Assembly: GCA_001931535.1 (NCBI GenBank) | Contig: CP016211.1 | Span: 186,001-250,000 of the forward strand | Reading direction: 5' to 3' | DNA: 64,000 nucleotides | Source of the DNA: Minicystis rosea | Lineage (GTDB): Bacteria > Myxococcota_A > Polyangia > Polyangiales > Polyangiaceae | Shown here: positions 1 through 14,787 of the stretch, piece after piece | Position numbering within the stretch: the stretch's first letter is position 1 | Layout: every line of letters begins with the position of its first letter | Program-made: the position numbers and the translations under genes | Notes under the pieces: generated by a model | What the model was told of the DNA's origin: nothing | The model's database searches: none | The model's input: the letters and a program-made list of their open reading frames with translations, nothing else

Positions 1-91
1 ACGGCGAGCCGCTCCCGCCACACCCACCACGAACGACGACCGAGACGCGCTACCGAGCAGCAGGAGCGTGCTCGGCAGGCGCCCAGGCGCG

Positions 92-168
92 TTCCTGAGG
101 CTCCGGAACGCGTCTGGGGAAACTCAGGGGCCTTCCTGAGGCTCCGGAACGCGTCTGGGGAAACTCAG
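92..168. repeat. Tandem direct repeat, two 36-bp copies
   Basis: A 36-bp unit beginning TTCCTGAGGCTCCGGAACGC occurs at 92-127 and again, identical, at 133-168 (period 41 bp). Each copy starts and ends with inverted pentamers (CTGAG and CTCAG) that could form a weak stem. It lies downstream of the minus-strand gene ending at 215, so it may be a transcript 3' end. No T-tract is seen, so a terminator role is only a guess. The first 214 bases otherwise hold no gene I can support. Confidence 0.7.
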
Positions 169-214
169 CGCGGTGTTTGCAGCGAGGCTGTACGAGCGGC
201 GAACCCTGACGAGG

Positions 215-622
215 TCACGTCGCGCTTCGCTTGATGGGGCGCTGCGCGAAGACGACGAGCGTCACGAAGACGGCGCTCAGCGCGAGGGCTGCCACGATGC
301 CGGCCCACAGGTCGATGGGGAGCCGGGCGGCCGTGAAGATCGCGAGCGTGGTGAACGCCGGCGCGCTGGCGTCGAGCGCGGCGCGTCGCCAGCGGGAGGC
401 GTCGTCGGGGCGGGCGTAGACGCGCGCGAGGCACGACGGCACCGCGAAGACCAGGATCACGAGGATGAAGGCGAAGGCGCTGAAGATGGCGCCGAGCTCG
501 CCGGCTGGCGCTCGATCGCGGAGCCCCCAGCGGAGCGCGAGGACGTACACGGGCACGAAGAACACCGGCACGAGGAGCGTCATGCGCATGAGGTGACGGT
601 CGGTGCCGTTGATGTCACCCAT
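215..622 (-). CDS. Small integral membrane protein, unknown function
   Basis: This encodes 135 residues starting MGDINGTD. Hydrophobic segments are visible at about residues 12-32 (LLVPVFFVPVYVLALRW), 42-65 (GELGAIFSAFAFILVILVF) and 105-127 (DLWAGIVAALALSAVFVTLV), consistent with three or four membrane helices. The ATG at 622 was chosen because the frame upstream of it reads as non-coding and the gene then overlaps the end of the preceding lipoprotein gene by 8 bp, suggesting translational coupling. I do not recognise a family. The two genes probably form one short operon whose products sit in the cell envelope. Confidence 0.6.
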   Translation of the reverse strand: MGDINGTDRHLMRMTLLVPVFFVPVYVLALRWGLRDRAPAGELGAIFSAFAFILVILVFAVPSCLARVYARPDDASRWRRAALDASAPAFTTLAIFTAARLPIDLWAGIVAALALSAVFVTLVVFAQRPIKRSAT

Positions 623-962
623 GGCTGTCACCCAGGCTCGCGGGCTCGTCGAGCCATCGAGAAGGAGCGCTCGGATCCGGAAGGCGCGGGGCTTCGTCGG
701 GGTGCGGGTTGGGAGGGGGCGGGCAGATGTAGATGGGCTGCTGCGGGTGCTGTTGGCCGGACACGATCGCCGCCGCGATCGCGGCAGCAGCGGCGATGAG
801 GGCCGCGGCGACGGCCGGCGCGAATTCTTGGTGCGCTTCCGCGGTGCGCTCGGCCGGCTCCACGTCTTCATTCGGCGTGTCGACCGGGCTCGTGCAAGCT
901 GCGTGGAACAGCGCGCCGCCGAGCAGGGCAACGGCCATGAGCCTCCGTCCAACCTCGTGCAT
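615..962 (-). CDS. Putative lipoprotein, unknown function
   Basis: This is a 115-residue protein starting MHEVGRRLMAVALLGG. A basic N-terminus, a hydrophobic stretch and FHAAC (Cys about residue 23) look like a lipoprotein signal peptide. After an acidic linker there is a very Ala/Ile-rich segment (about residues 51-67) that could be a membrane helix, then a Pro-rich tail with CPPPPNPHP. An in-frame ATG further upstream at 1016 would add 18 residues, but the chosen start places the signal peptide at the terminus. It overlaps the membrane protein gene downstream. No family is recognised. Confidence 0.55.
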   Translation of the reverse strand: MHEVGRRLMAVALLGGALFHAACTSPVDTPNEDVEPAERTAEAHQEFAPAVAAALIAAAAAIAAAIVSGQQHPQQPIYICPPPPNPHPDEAPRLPDPSAPSRWLDEPASLGDSHG

Positions 963-1079
963 GACGGGGCGAAGTGCGAAGAGCACGCCAACACGCGCCG
1001 TGCGCGCTCGGCGCACGGCGTGGCGTGATGCGGAAGCGGGGCGGTGGAGGGAGCGTGCCCGTCGCGAGCGCGCGACCGA

Positions 1080-2315
1080 TCAGAACTCGAAGGCGGCGTT
1101 GATGCGGAAGCCCTTGATGGCGGCGTCGAAGGGGGCGCCGCTGCCGCCGATCGGGCCGGCGACGGGGAGGATCATGCCGATGCCGGCCTTCACGGCCATG
1201 GACTTGTCGGCGTTGATCGGGAAGCGGCCGTTGACCTGCGGCTCGAGCACGAACTGCGCGCCGGAGTCGTCGCGCGTGAGCGTGTGGATGGGGAGCTTGG
1301 CGACGGCGAGCCAGGCGCGCAGGCCGGGCTCGAGCTTGCCGTCGAAGAAGCTGTAGTGGAACGAAGCCTGGGTCACCCAGGCGTAGGTCACGCCCGCGAT
1401 GTTGTAGCCCATGTACGCGTCGCCGCCGCCGACCTTGGGCATGAGATCGAAGCGCGTGCCCGCGGTGACGTGCATCTCGTCCTTGTCCCAGGTGATGCCC
1501 GCGCCGAGGCGGAGGCCGAAGCGGCGCGTGGCGAAGAGCGGCATCTCTTCCCAACCGCGCGCGTACGACGCGGATTGGTTCATGAGCATCTGCGCGACCG
1601 AGAGCGCCTTGTCGGGCGAGGTCGTGTCGGGGAAGGAGTCACCCTGGGCCGTGGGTAGGAAGAGACCGATCTCGGCGGGCAGGCGAAGGTTGCGCGTGAG
1701 CTGGAACGAGGGCTTCGCGTTGAGCTCGAGGTTGCCCACGGCGAACGTGTTGTAGGCGCCCGCCGGGCCGTCGACGCTCGCGCGCGTGAAGGGGAAGCGC
1801 GCGCTCAGCGTCCAGATGTCGGCGACGCGCCAGCTGAAGCCGAAGATGAACGAGGCGCCGGTGGTGTTGGTGCGGGCGTTCTCGCCGCCCGAGTCGCCGA
1901 CGATGTACCGCATGGCGCCGAAGCCGATCACCGTGTCGAGCCACGCGCGGCGCGCGGGGCCGAGGTCGACGGGCTTCTTGTCTTCCTCTTTCTCCTTCTG
2001 CTTCGCCTCGGCCTCCAGCTTCTTCTTGTCGCCGCCGGGCGCGAACTTCCCCTCTTCCTCCTTGCCGCCGACGCCCCATTGGCCAGCCTCGGTCGGCGGG
2101 AGCGGCGGGGGCTCGGCGGGCTTGGCGTCGGGATCGAACTCGGCGTCCGTCTTCTTCCCGCCGCCCTTGGCGGGCGGCGGCTTGGCCGGCGGCGGCACGA
2201 TCACCGGGCCCTTGGCGGGCGGCGGCGCCTGCGCCAGCGCGGCGCTTTCGAGGACGAGGGGGAGTGCGAGGAAGGCGAGGGCGGTGATCGCGGCGGCGCG
2301 GCGGCGGTGGGCCAT
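1080..2315 (-). CDS. Secreted, probable outer-membrane beta-barrel protein
   Basis: This is 411 residues. A Sec signal peptide is visible (basic MAHRRRAAA, hydrophobic core, ALAQA cleavage region), followed by a Pro/Lys/Glu-rich low-complexity linker to about residue 125. The remainder has alternating hydrophobic/polar strands, many aromatic residues, and ends in phenylalanine (INAAFEF), as outer-membrane barrels often do. It may be a transporter-like or structural barrel; no specific family is recognised. The start at 2315 gives the signal peptide at the N-terminus. The gene diverges from the kinase gene, leaving about 200 bp for both promoters. Confidence 0.6.
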   Translation of the reverse strand: MAHRRRAAAITALAFLALPLVLESAALAQAPPPAKGPVIVPPPAKPPPAKGGGKKTDAEFDPDAKPAEPPPLPPTEAGQWGVGGKEEEGKFAPGGDKKKLEAEAKQKEKEEDKKPVDLGPARRAWLDTVIGFGAMRYIVGDSGGENARTNTTGASFIFGFSWRVADIWTLSARFPFTRASVDGPAGAYNTFAVGNLELNAKPSFQLTRNLRLPAEIGLFLPTAQGDSFPDTTSPDKALSVAQMLMNQSASYARGWEEMPLFATRRFGLRLGAGITWDKDEMHVTAGTRFDLMPKVGGGDAYMGYNIAGVTYAWVTQASFHYSFFDGKLEPGLRAWLAVAKLPIHTLTRDDSGAQFVLEPQVNGRFPINADKSMAVKAGIGMILPVAGPIGGSGAPFDAAIKGFRINAAFEF

Positions 2316-2515
2316 GTTGATTCTCGAATATGCGGACCCTGGGGCGGCAGCAACCCCTCGATGGGCGTAGGACCGCGTGTCCATTCCCGAATCCGTGCGC
2401 GGGAGGCTAAGATGCGGGGCCCTGTCGGCGATGGGGCTCACCCGGCGCGCCGGGCGAAGCACCCGCGATACCGGCCGAGCGCCGGCTGGGCAACGCCGGC
2501 GGGCAGCGCTCTCGA

Positions 2516-7154
<4,639 letters not shown>

Positions 7155-7158
<4 letters not shown>

Positions 7159-8468
7159 ACCGCGGTCGTCACGATCTTTCGAACAGCAAGAGCCTCCCGC
7201 CCAGCACCGGTCGCGGCCGGCGCGTGGCCATGATCCTCTCGGGCGGCGGCGCGCGCGGCGCGTACGAGGTCGGCGTCCTCTCGTACGTGCTCGACGGCTT
7301 CGCCCGCCGGCGCGGCGCGCCTCCGCGCATCGACATCCTCTGCGGCACCAGCGTGGGCGCGATCAACGCCTGCTTCTTGGCCGCGCACCTCGCCGACGCC
7401 ACGCTCGGCATCCGGCGCCTCGTCGATCTGTGGACCGAGCTCAACCTCGCGCGCGTCCTCGGCTTCGGCCTACGCCAGGCGATGAGCGTGCACCGCGTCG
7501 TGCTCGGCGGCGGCACCGACGCTGCGGGGCTCTTCGACGTCACGCCGATGACGCAGCTCATCGAGCGCGAGATCCCGTGGCGCGCCATCGCGCGCACGCT
7601 CCGCCACGGGCACCTCTCGGCGCTCAGCGTCTCCGCCACCGAGGTCAGCTCCGGCCGCACCGTCATCTTCATGCAGACGGGCCCGGACAGCACGCTGCCC
7701 ACCACCGCGCCGCCGCGCACCGTCATCCGCGGCGCGCTCATCGGCCCCGTGCACGCGCTCGCGTCGGCCGCGATCCCGATCCTGTTTCCGCCCGTGCGCA
7801 TCGGCCGCGAGCTCTTCATGGATGGCGGCGTCCGCCAGAACACGCCCATCGCGCCCGCGCTGCGCCTCGGGGCCACGCACGTCTTCGCGGTGGGCCTCTC
7901 GCGTGAAGTGCGCGGCGTCGAGAGCGGCGGCGAAGATCAGAAGCCGCCCGGCGCCGCCATGGTGCTCGGCAAGGTGCTGAACGCGTTCCTCCTCGATCAC
8001 GTGCAGAGCGACTACGAAGTCCTCACCCGCATGAACCGCGTGATCGAGGACGGCGAGGCCGTCTATGGAAACGACTTCCTCCGCCGGGTGAACAAGGAAG
8101 TGATGACCCGCGGCGACATCCCCTATCGCCGCGTCCAGTCGCTCGTCGTGCGCCCGAGCGAAGACATCGGCCGCCTCGCCGCCACCTACGTGCGGAGCGG
8201 CGCGCTCCGTCACGGCGGCGGCCTCACGCGTCGCATCCTCTCGCTGCTCGACGTCGGCGAGGCCACCGAGGCCGACCTCGCGAGCTACCTCCTCTTCGAC
8301 GGCACGTTCGCCAAGAAGCTCATCGATCTGGGCCGCGCCGACGCGGAGGCGCGGCGCCACGAGATCGCCGACTTCTTCGGCAGCGCCTCGGAGGACGGCG
8401 CGCCGCAATCGAGCGACGATCCCAACGACGGCGACGGCTGGACGATGCCTCCGCCCGCGTTGGGTTGA
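7155..8468 (+). CDS. Patatin-like phospholipase
   Basis: This is 437 residues. Patatin-family enzymes are Ser-Asp lipid acyl hydrolases. The oxyanion-hole motif GGGARGAYEVG is at about residues 30-40, the nucleophile elbow GTSVG at 64-68 (Ser66), and the catalytic DGG at 223-225 in LFMDGGVRQNTP, so all key residues are present. The C-terminal part (about residues 280-437) is an extension often seen in bacterial patatins, ending in an acidic tail. It starts at TTG 7155, overlapping the kinase stop with a good Shine-Dalgarno, so kinase and lipase are probably made together and may act in one response. No signal peptide is seen, suggesting a cytoplasmic or inner-membrane-associated enzyme. Confidence 0.9.
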
Positions 8469-8547
8469 GCACGTTGCGCGAAGATCGCGCTGCTTTGGCC
8501 CGCTCGAAAGCTGACGCTAGGCCCGAAGCGGCGCTCCTTTCCTCGCC

Positions 8548-8969
8548 TCAAATCAGCTCATAGACCTCGAACTGCACCTCGCCGGCCGCGAGGCTGCCCT
8601 TGGCCACCGCCTGGATCCGGTTCAGCCACGCGTAGCGTGCGTCGCCGGTCTCGAAGCGAGGCGCGAGGTAGACGGGCGCGCCCTTCGCGAAGGTGGCGCT
8701 GTCGGTGCGACCGTGCGTCTGCACGAAGATCACCGCGCCGTCGTCGGTCTCGAGGGTGAAGCGAATGTCGAGCGTGGCGGTGCCCTCGGGCCGATCGCGA
8801 TCCAATCGGCCGCGGCGTGACCCTTGAGGCGACCGCGGAGGCGCGGCCCCTCCCAGGTGACGGCGGGGAACTCGACGATGACGCGCATGCCCGCAGGGCA
8901 GTTGGGGATGGAGATCGACTCGCCCATCACGAGCGTGAGCGTTCCCAGCGACGAGAGCTCGAGAGCCAT
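8548..8969 (-). CDS. DUF3237 domain protein, interrupted by a 1-bp frameshift
   Basis: The N-terminal half (from ATG at 8969, MALELSSLGTLTLVMGES) runs through GPRLRGRLKGHAAADWIAIG. The C-terminal half (PEGTATLDIRFTLETDDG...) continues in another frame. Adding one base in the GGG at 8788-8790 (plus strand) joins them as DWIAIGPEGTATLDIRF, restoring a full DUF3237 protein of about 140 residues, the usual family length. Function of the family is unknown. It lies 45 bp downstream of the uvrA-like gene on the same strand. Read literally this is a pseudogene, but the homopolymer context makes a sequence error more likely. Confidence 0.75.
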
Positions 8970-9014
8970 GATGGACGAGACGTTATCCAAACGCGGCGTG
9001 AGCGTCCTCTGCGA

Positions 9015-11597
9015 TCACGTAGGCGCGCGCTTCAGCGCTCGCCCGAGGTACGGCGCCGTCCGGCTCCCAGGCGCCCGCGCCACGGTCTCCGGAGGCCCGA
9101 ACGCGACGACGCGGCCGCCCTCGTCGCCGGCGCCGGGCCCGATGTCCATCACGTAGTCGCTGCGCGCGACCACGCGCATGTTGTGCTCGACGACGATCAC
9201 CGTGTTGCCCTCGTCGACCAGACCGGCGAGCTGCTCCATCAGCCGGTCCACGTCGGCGGGGTGCAGCCCGGTGGTGGGCTCGTCGAGCACGTAGAGCGTG
9301 TCGCCGCGCTGCGCGCGCTGCAGCTCCGTCGCGAGCTTGATGCGCTGGGCCTCGCCGCCCGAGAGCTCCGTGGCCGGCTGGCCGAGCCGAAGATAACCCA
9401 CGCCCACCTGATGCAGCACGTCGAGCGCGCGGCGCACGTGCGGCTCGTCGGCGAAGAGATCGCGCGCGCCGTCCACCGTCATCGCGAGCACGTCGGCGAT
9501 GCTCTGCGCGCGGTACCTGACCTCGAGGATCTTCGGGTCGTAGCGCGCGCCGTGACACGCGGGGCAGGGCGCGTACACGCTGGGGAGGAAGAGCAGCTCG
9601 ACCTCCACGAAGCCCTCGCCCTCGCAGGTCGCGCAGCGCCCCTTGGCGACGTTGAACGAGAAGTGCCCCGCGCCGTAGCGTCGCGCCCGCGCCGTCTTCG
9701 TGGCGGCGAACAGCTTCCTCACGTGATCGAACAGCCCCGTGTAGGTGGCGAGGTTCGAGCGCGGCGTGCGGCCGATCGGCTTCTGGTCCACCTGCACCAA
9801 GCGACGGATGTGCTCCATGCCGGCGGCGATGCGGCCGGCGACGGCGTTCGGCACGTCCTCGAGCATCTCCTCGCTCGTCACTTCCTCGGTCGCGACGTCG
9901 TGGCCGAGGTGCGTGGAGACGAGCTCCACGAGCGCCTGGCTCACGAGGCTCGACTTGCCCGAGCCGGACACGCCGGTCACGGAGGTGAGCACGCCGAGCG
10001 GGAGCTCGACGTCGAGACCGCGCAGGTTGTTGAGCGTCACGCCCGTGAGACGCAGCCACCCTCTGGGCGTCCGCGGTGCGCGCTTCGGGATCGGCGCCTC
10101 GTCGAAGAGGTAACGGCGCGTGTGCGAATCCGTGACGCGCGCGAGCTCCGGCAGAGGCCCGCTGTGCAGCACGCGTCCCCCGTGCTCTCCGGCATCCGGC
10201 CCGACGTCCACGATCCAGTCGGCGTGCCGGATGACGTCGAGGTCGTGCTCGACGACGAACAGCGAGTTGCCCGACGCCTTCAGCCGATCGAGCGCGCGGA
10301 GCAGCGCTTCGGTGTCGGCGGGATGGAGCCCCGCCGACGGCTCGTCGAGCACGTAGACCACGCCGAAGAGGTTCGAGCGCACCTGCGTGCCGAGCCGCAG
10401 CCGCTGCAGCTCTCCCGGGGAGAGCGTCGGCGTGCTGCGCTCGAGGGAGAGGTACCCGAGCCCGAGATCGAGCAGGACCCGAATCCGCGCGAGGAGGTCC
10501 TCGGCGATCTGCTGCGTGACGATGGCCTTCTCGGGATGCGCCTTCGCCATGCGCTTCTGCGCCGGCGTGCCGCCTCGTGCGCCGTTCGCGGAGCCCTCGG
10601 CAGCCGGGCGGAAGATGTCCTCGAGCCGCTTCAGCGGGAGCCGTGACATGTCCGCGATGTCGAGCCCCGCGAACGTGATCGAGAGCGCCTCCGGGCGGAG
10701 CCGCTTCCCACGGCACAGCGGGCACTCGGTGCTCACGAGGTACCTCGACACGCGCTTCTTCATCAGCGCGCTCTCGGTGCTCGCGAAGGTGTGCAGCACG
10801 TACCGCCGCGCGCTCGTGAACGTGCCCTGGTAGCTCGGCGTCTCCTTCCGCCGGATCGCGCGCTGGACCTCCTCCATGTCGTAGCCCGCGTACACGGGCA
10901 CGGTCGGTTGCTCCTCGGTGAAGAGGATCCAGTCGCGCGTCTTCTTCGGCAGCGCGCGCCACGGGCGGTCGACGTCGTGGCCGAGCGTGGTGAGGATGTC
11001 GCGCAGGTTCTGACCGTGCCACGCAGGGGGCCAAGCCGCGATCGCTCCGTCGCGGATGCTCAGCCGATCGTCGTGCACCATCGAGGCTTCGGTCGCGTCG
11101 TAGATGCGGCCGAGACCGTGGCACGTGGGGCAGGCTCCTTGGGGTGTGTTGGGCGAGAAGTCCTCGGCGTGCAGCATCGGCTGCTTCGGGGGATAGTCGC
11201 CCGCGCGCGAGTAGAGCATCCGCAGCAGGTTGGAGATGGTGGTGACGCTGCCGACGGAGGAGCGAGACGTCGGCGCGCCGCGCTGCTGTTGCAACGCCAC
11301 CGCGGGAGGCAGGCCGTCGATCGCGTCGACGTCGGGGATGCCCATCTGATCGAAGAGGCGACGCGCGTACGGCGAGACCGACTCGAGGTACCGCCGCTGC
11401 GCCTCCGCGTAGAGCGTGCCGAACGCCAGCGACGACTTGCCGGAGCCCGACACGCCCGTGAAGACGACGAGCGCGTCGCGCGGGATGTCGACGTCGATGT
11501 CCTTCAGGTTGTGCTCGCGCGCGCCGCGTACGTGCACGCGGCCATCGGCTCCGCTGGGGCAGGTCGCTGACGGACGTGCTCTCTGGTTCGCTGCCAT
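9015..11597 (-). CDS. UvrA-like ABC ATPase (UvrA2-type)
   Basis: This is 860 residues. Two ABC ATPase modules are visible: Walker [11 protein letters not shown] at about 48-57 and again [13 protein letters not shown] near 540, and ABC signatures LSPGELQRL and [10 protein letters not shown] with following DEPSAGLH and DEPTTGLHP. Zinc-finger Cys pairs occur ([32 protein letters not shown]). UvrA recognises DNA damage in nucleotide excision repair. This protein is about 80-100 residues shorter than canonical UvrA and resembles the UvrA2 group, which lacks the UvrB-binding domain and is often tied to resistance to DNA-binding drugs. The subgroup is an inference from length. It is followed on the same strand by the DUF3237 gene. 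Confidence 0.9.
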   Translation of the reverse strand: MAANQRARPSATCPSGADGRVHVRGAREHNLKDIDVDIPRDALVVFTGVSGSGKSSLAFGTLYAEAQRRYLESVSPYARRLFDQMGIPDVDAIDGLPPAVALQQQRGAPTSRSSVGSVTTISNLLRMLYSRAGDYPPKQPMLHAEDFSPNTPQGACPTCHGLGRIYDATEASMVHDDRLSIRDGAIAAWPPAWHGQNLRDILTTLGHDVDRPWRALPKKTRDWILFTEEQPTVPVYAGYDMEEVQRAIRRKETPSYQGTFTSARRYVLHTFASTESALMKKRVSRYLVSTECPLCRGKRLRPEALSITFAGLDIADMSRLPLKRLEDIFRPAAEGSANGARGGTPAQKRMAKAHPEKAIVTQQIAEDLLARIRVLLDLGLGYLSLERSTPTLSPGELQRLRLGTQVRSNLFGVVYVLDEPSAGLHPADTEALLRALDRLKASGNSLFVVEHDLDVIRHADWIVDVGPDAGEHGGRVLHSGPLPELARVTDSHTRRYLFDEAPIPKRAPRTPRGWLRLTGVTLNNLRGLDVELPLGVLTSVTGVSGSGKSSLVSQALVELVSTHLGHDVATEEVTSEEMLEDVPNAVAGRIAAGMEHIRRLVQVDQKPIGRTPRSNLATYTGLFDHVRKLFAATKTARARRYGAGHFSFNVAKGRCATCEGEGFVEVELLFLPSVYAPCPACHGARYDPKILEVRYRAQSIADVLAMTVDGARDLFADEPHVRRALDVLHQVGVGYLRLGQPATELSGGEAQRIKLATELQRAQRGDTLYVLDEPTTGLHPADVDRLMEQLAGLVDEGNTVIVVEHNMRVVARSDYVMDIGPGAGDEGGRVVAFGPPETVARAPGSRTAPYLGRALKRAPT

Positions 11598-11753
11598 GCG
11601 GCCGACTTAGCAGAAGGGTCGGTGGCGCGTGACGGCGACGGCGACAACCGCGCCGATGCGCTCGCGTCACCGACTTGCATCAGCGCGCGCAGCGCTCGCC
11701 TGCTCGGCGCGATCGTCGCGCCGTCGTGCTCACTCGCCGCGCAGCCCCGAAAG

Positions 11754-11794
11754 CACGAACGGGCCGGGACCGCATCGGCCCGAGCCCGTTCGTG
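11754..11794 (-). terminator. Hairpin downstream of the Cys-rich protein gene
   Basis: An 11-bp perfect inverted repeat, CACGAACGGGC at 11754-11764 and GCCCGTTCGTG at 11784-11794, with further GGCC/GGCC pairing inside the loop. It lies 45 bp past the stop of the minus-strand gene ending at 11839. No long T-run follows on the minus strand, so it may be a processing or stabilising hairpin. Confidence 0.5.
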
Positions 11795-11838
11795 ATCCGG
11801 TGACGAGCGCGCCGCGCGTCACCTCGGCTGCGCGTCTC

Positions 11839-12597
11839 TCAGTTCACGCAGACGTTGTTCTGGCACTTGCTCGTGCAGCACTCGAGGCCCAGGTTGCACG
11901 CCTGCCCGACGGGCTTGCAGTCCTGGCAGACGCCGAACTTGCACAGGCCCGAGCAGCACGCGCCGTTGTCTTGGCACTGCATCCACGCCGCGGTGCACGT
12001 GGTCGAGCCGACGCACTTGCCGCCCTGGCACTGGCCCGAGCAGCAGAGCTCGTTCTGGTTGCAGGTGGCGCCCTCGCCGAGGCAGGGCAGGCAGGTGTTG
12101 TTCGAGCACCGGTGCGAGCAGCACTGGTTGTTGGACGCGCACGTCTTCCCGTTGCCCTGGCAGCCCTGCGCCCCGCACACGCCGGACGCGTTGCACTGCT
12201 CGCCGCAGCACTCGGTCGCCGCGTCGCAGGCGTTGCCGTAGGTCTTGCACGTGCCGCCGCTGCTGGAGCTCGAGCTGCTGCTGGAGCTGGAGCTCGAGGT
12301 GGTGGCGCCGCCCGTCCCGCTGCTCGAGGTGGTCGCCGCGCCGCCCGCGCCGCCCGTGCTGCTCGTCGTGGCCGTGGAGCCGCCCGCGCCGCCCGTGTTG
12401 CCGCCGGTGGTCGACGTGCTCCCGCTGCTCGCGTCGCTGTTGCCGCTGCTCGAGGCGGTGCTGGGATCGCCGAAGAGATCACCACCATCGATCCCGCAAC
12501 CCTGTGCGGAGGCGGCGGTGACGGCGACGAGCGAGAGCGCGGCGAAGAGCGCGCGGCGACGTTGGTTCGGACGAGCAAGGCGAGGGAAGGATGACAT
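11839..12597 (-). CDS. Secreted protein with five tandem knottin-like six-cysteine modules
   Basis: This is 252 residues. The N-terminal signal peptide contains LVAVTAASAQGC, possibly a lipobox (Cys about residue 33). A disordered Ser/Thr/Gly linker follows, with a run of about 13 serines. The C-terminal half is five repeats of about 24 residues, each with spacing C-x6-C-x5-CC-x3-C-x4/5-C (for example CLGEGATCNQNELCC...), matching the inhibitor cystine knot framework. Four repeats use identical spacing; the first has x5 at the end. The likely location is the cell surface or medium; the role could be adhesion, inhibition or toxin-like binding. The ATG at 12597 was chosen because it starts the signal peptide. 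The knot fold is inferred from spacing alone. Confidence 0.8.
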   Translation of the reverse strand: MSSFPRLARPNQRRRALFAALSLVAVTAASAQGCGIDGGDLFGDPSTASSSGNSDASSGSTSTTGGNTGGAGGSTATTSSTGGAGGAATTSSSGTGGATTSSSSSSSSSSSSSGGTCKTYGNACDAATECCGEQCNASGVCGAQGCQGNGKTCASNNQCCSHRCSNNTCLPCLGEGATCNQNELCCSGQCQGGKCVGSTTCTAAWMQCQDNGACCSGLCKFGVCQDCKPVGQACNLGLECCTSKCQNNVCVN

Positions 12598-12689
12598 GTT
12601 GGCCTCGTCACTATACGCGAAACGCAGCTGCTTCGCAGAGTCTACGCAGCGCCCTTTACACGCGTGAGGTGAACGGATCTCATTCGCCC

Positions 12690-14762
12690 ATGTCCGCCCC
12701 GCGATACGCACCATCGACGCTCGCCGCCATGCTCGGGATCGCGCTCGCGGGATGCGGGTCCGAAGCGCCGCCCATGGGCGCTGGAGGCACCGGTGGCACT
12801 GCCCAGGCGGATGGAACCACGGTCTCCATGGACTTCGCCGCCCGGGCTGATTTCTATGCGGCCCCATTCCCGAGCGACACCCGGCTCGGCGTCGACGGCG
12901 TCGTCGACCTCGAAGGTTTCCCCGACCCGTTCGGCAAGGATCTCCCGGCGCGCGTTCGCACCATCTTGAAGAACGACGTGCGCGGCTTCGGCGCCACGTC
13001 GGCCATCTACTTTCGCTTCTCCGGCCCGATCGCGGACAAGGAGCTGCCCGATGTTCACGGCAGCGTCGCCGAGGGCGCGACCGTGTTTCTCGTCGGCGTC
13101 GATCCCGCCGCGCCCGACTACTCGAAGCGCTATCCCATCGACGCGCGCTTCCTCGCCGACGGCGGCCCCTACGGTGCGCCCAACCTGCTCGCGTTGCTCC
13201 CGTTGCAGGGCGTGCCGCTCCGTCCAGCCACGCGCTACGCTGCGGTCGTCACGCGCAGCTTGCACGACGCGAAGGGCGCGCGGCTCGGCGTCGCTTCCGG
13301 CATGGCCACGCTCGCCGCGGGAAACGCGCCCGAAGGCATGAGCGCGACGGCGCACGACACCTATCGCGCGGCCCTCGACGCGCTCGGCGATGGCGGGCTC
13401 GACGTCGCCGAGATCGCGGGCCTCGCCGTCTTCACCACGGGCGTGCCCACCGAGACCATGGGCCGCGTCACCGCGACCATGATCGCATCGCCGCCGCTGC
13501 CGGCGAAGGCCTTCGCGCAGACGGACGTGTTCGCCGACTACTGCGTCTACGCGAGCACCATCGCCATGCCGGAGTACCAGCGCGGCGAGCCGCCCTACAA
13601 CGACGACGGCGGCGAATGGGCCCTCGATGCGAAGGGCGATCCCATCCTCCAGCGCACCGAGGAAGCCAACTTCGTCGTCACCATCCCGCGCCGCGCGATG
13701 CCCTCGGCCGGCTACCCGATCGTCGTCTTGAGCCGCACCGGCGCCGGCGGCGAGCGCCCGCTGGTCGATCGCGGCGTGCAAGCGATGACGGGCGGCCCCG
13801 CGATCGAGCCGGGCACCGGCCCCGCGCTCCACTTCGCGGCCGCGGGCTTCGCCGGCTCGAGCATCGACGGCCCGCACGGCGGCCTCCGCAACATCACCCA
13901 CGGCGACGAGCAGTTCCTCATGTTCAACGTGGGCAACCCCGTGGCCATGCGCGACAACGTCCGCCAGTCGGCCGCCGAGCTCGCCTTGCAGGCGCATGTC
14001 CTCGAGCTCGTCACCATCGACGTCTCCGATTGCCCGGGCGCCGTCGCGCCGCAGAACCTCGCGCGCTTCGACCCGGGCACCATGGCGCTCATGGGCCACT
14101 CCATGGGCGCCACCATCGCGCCGCTCACCGCCGCCTTCGAGCCGCGCTTCCGCGCGATTCTCTTGAGCGGCGCGGGCGGGAGCTGGATCGAGAACGTCAT
14201 CCACAAGAAGAAGCCGCTCGAAGTCAAAGGGTTCGCCGAGCTGCTCGTGGGCCTCGCCGGCTCGGGGTACGCGCTCCACGAGCACGACCCCGTCCTCTCG
14301 CTCTTCCAGTGGGCCGTCGAGTCGGCCGATCCGCCGGTCTATGCGCGCAGCATCGTCCACGAGCCTTCCACCGGCGCGCCGCGGAACGTGCTCATGATGC
14401 AGGGCATCGTCGATCACTACATCCTGCCCTCCATCGCCAACGCCACGAGCCTCTCGATGGGCCTCGATCTCGCGGGCCCCGCGCTCGACGGCACCGTGCC
14501 CGAGATCGCCTCGTTCACGCCCGTCGCCTCGTTGCTCCCGCTCGTCGATCGTGGGTCCATCGCGCTCCCCGCCGCCGGCAACGCGGGCGGCGGCGTCACC
14601 GCCGTGCTCACCCAGCACGCCGAGGACGGCATCGAGGACGGGCACGAGGTCGTCTTCCAAACCGAGGTCCCGAAGCACGAATACCGCTGCTTCCTCGAAG
14701 GGCTCGTGAAGGGCGTGCCCAGCGTCCCCGCGGCCGGCCAAGCGATGGATCCCTGCCCGTGA
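12690..14762 (+). CDS. Lipoprotein with alpha/beta-hydrolase-like domain
   Basis: This is 690 residues. The signal peptide ends in a lipobox (IALAGCG, Cys about 23), followed by a Gly/Thr linker, so the protein is probably anchored in the outer envelope. Around residues 468-475 there is MGHSMGATIAPL, the GxSxG nucleophile elbow of alpha/beta hydrolases, with an upstream strand (LARFDPGTMALMG). The late HAEDGIEDGHEVVF and a preceding MMQGIVDHYI could carry the catalytic His/Asp, but I cannot assign them. The N-terminal half (residues 35-320) is not recognised. The ATG at 12690 places the signal peptide first. It diverges from the knottin-like gene and is followed 25 bp later by the PLP enzyme gene. 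Confidence 0.7.
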   Translation: MSAPRYAPSTLAAMLGIALAGCGSEAPPMGAGGTGGTAQADGTTVSMDFAARADFYAAPFPSDTRLGVDGVVDLEGFPDPFGKDLPARVRTILKNDVRGFGATSAIYFRFSGPIADKELPDVHGSVAEGATVFLVGVDPAAPDYSKRYPIDARFLADGGPYGAPNLLALLPLQGVPLRPATRYAAVVTRSLHDAKGARLGVASGMATLAAGNAPEGMSATAHDTYRAALDALGDGGLDVAEIAGLAVFTTGVPTETMGRVTATMIASPPLPAKAFAQTDVFADYCVYASTIAMPEYQRGEPPYNDDGGEWALDAKGDPILQRTEEANFVVTIPRRAMPSAGYPIVVLSRTGAGGERPLVDRGVQAMTGGPAIEPGTGPALHFAAAGFAGSSIDGPHGGLRNITHGDEQFLMFNVGNPVAMRDNVRQSAAELALQAHVLELVTIDVSDCPGAVAPQNLARFDPGTMALMGHSMGATIAPLTAAFEPRFRAILLSGAGGSWIENVIHKKKPLEVKGFAELLVGLAGSGYALHEHDPVLSLFQWAVESADPPVYARSIVHEPSTGAPRNVLMMQGIVDHYILPSIANATSLSMGLDLAGPALDGTVPEIASFTPVASLLPLVDRGSIALPAAGNAGGGVTAVLTQHAEDGIEDGHEVVFQTEVPKHEYRCFLEGLVKGVPSVPAAGQAMDPCP

Positions 14763-14787
14763 GGGCTCGATCCCAAGGACGCGACCC

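Noticed and set aside
8817..10646. Plus-strand open frame opposite the uvrA-like gene
   Set aside because: Shadow of the UvrA reading frame; no supporting motifs.
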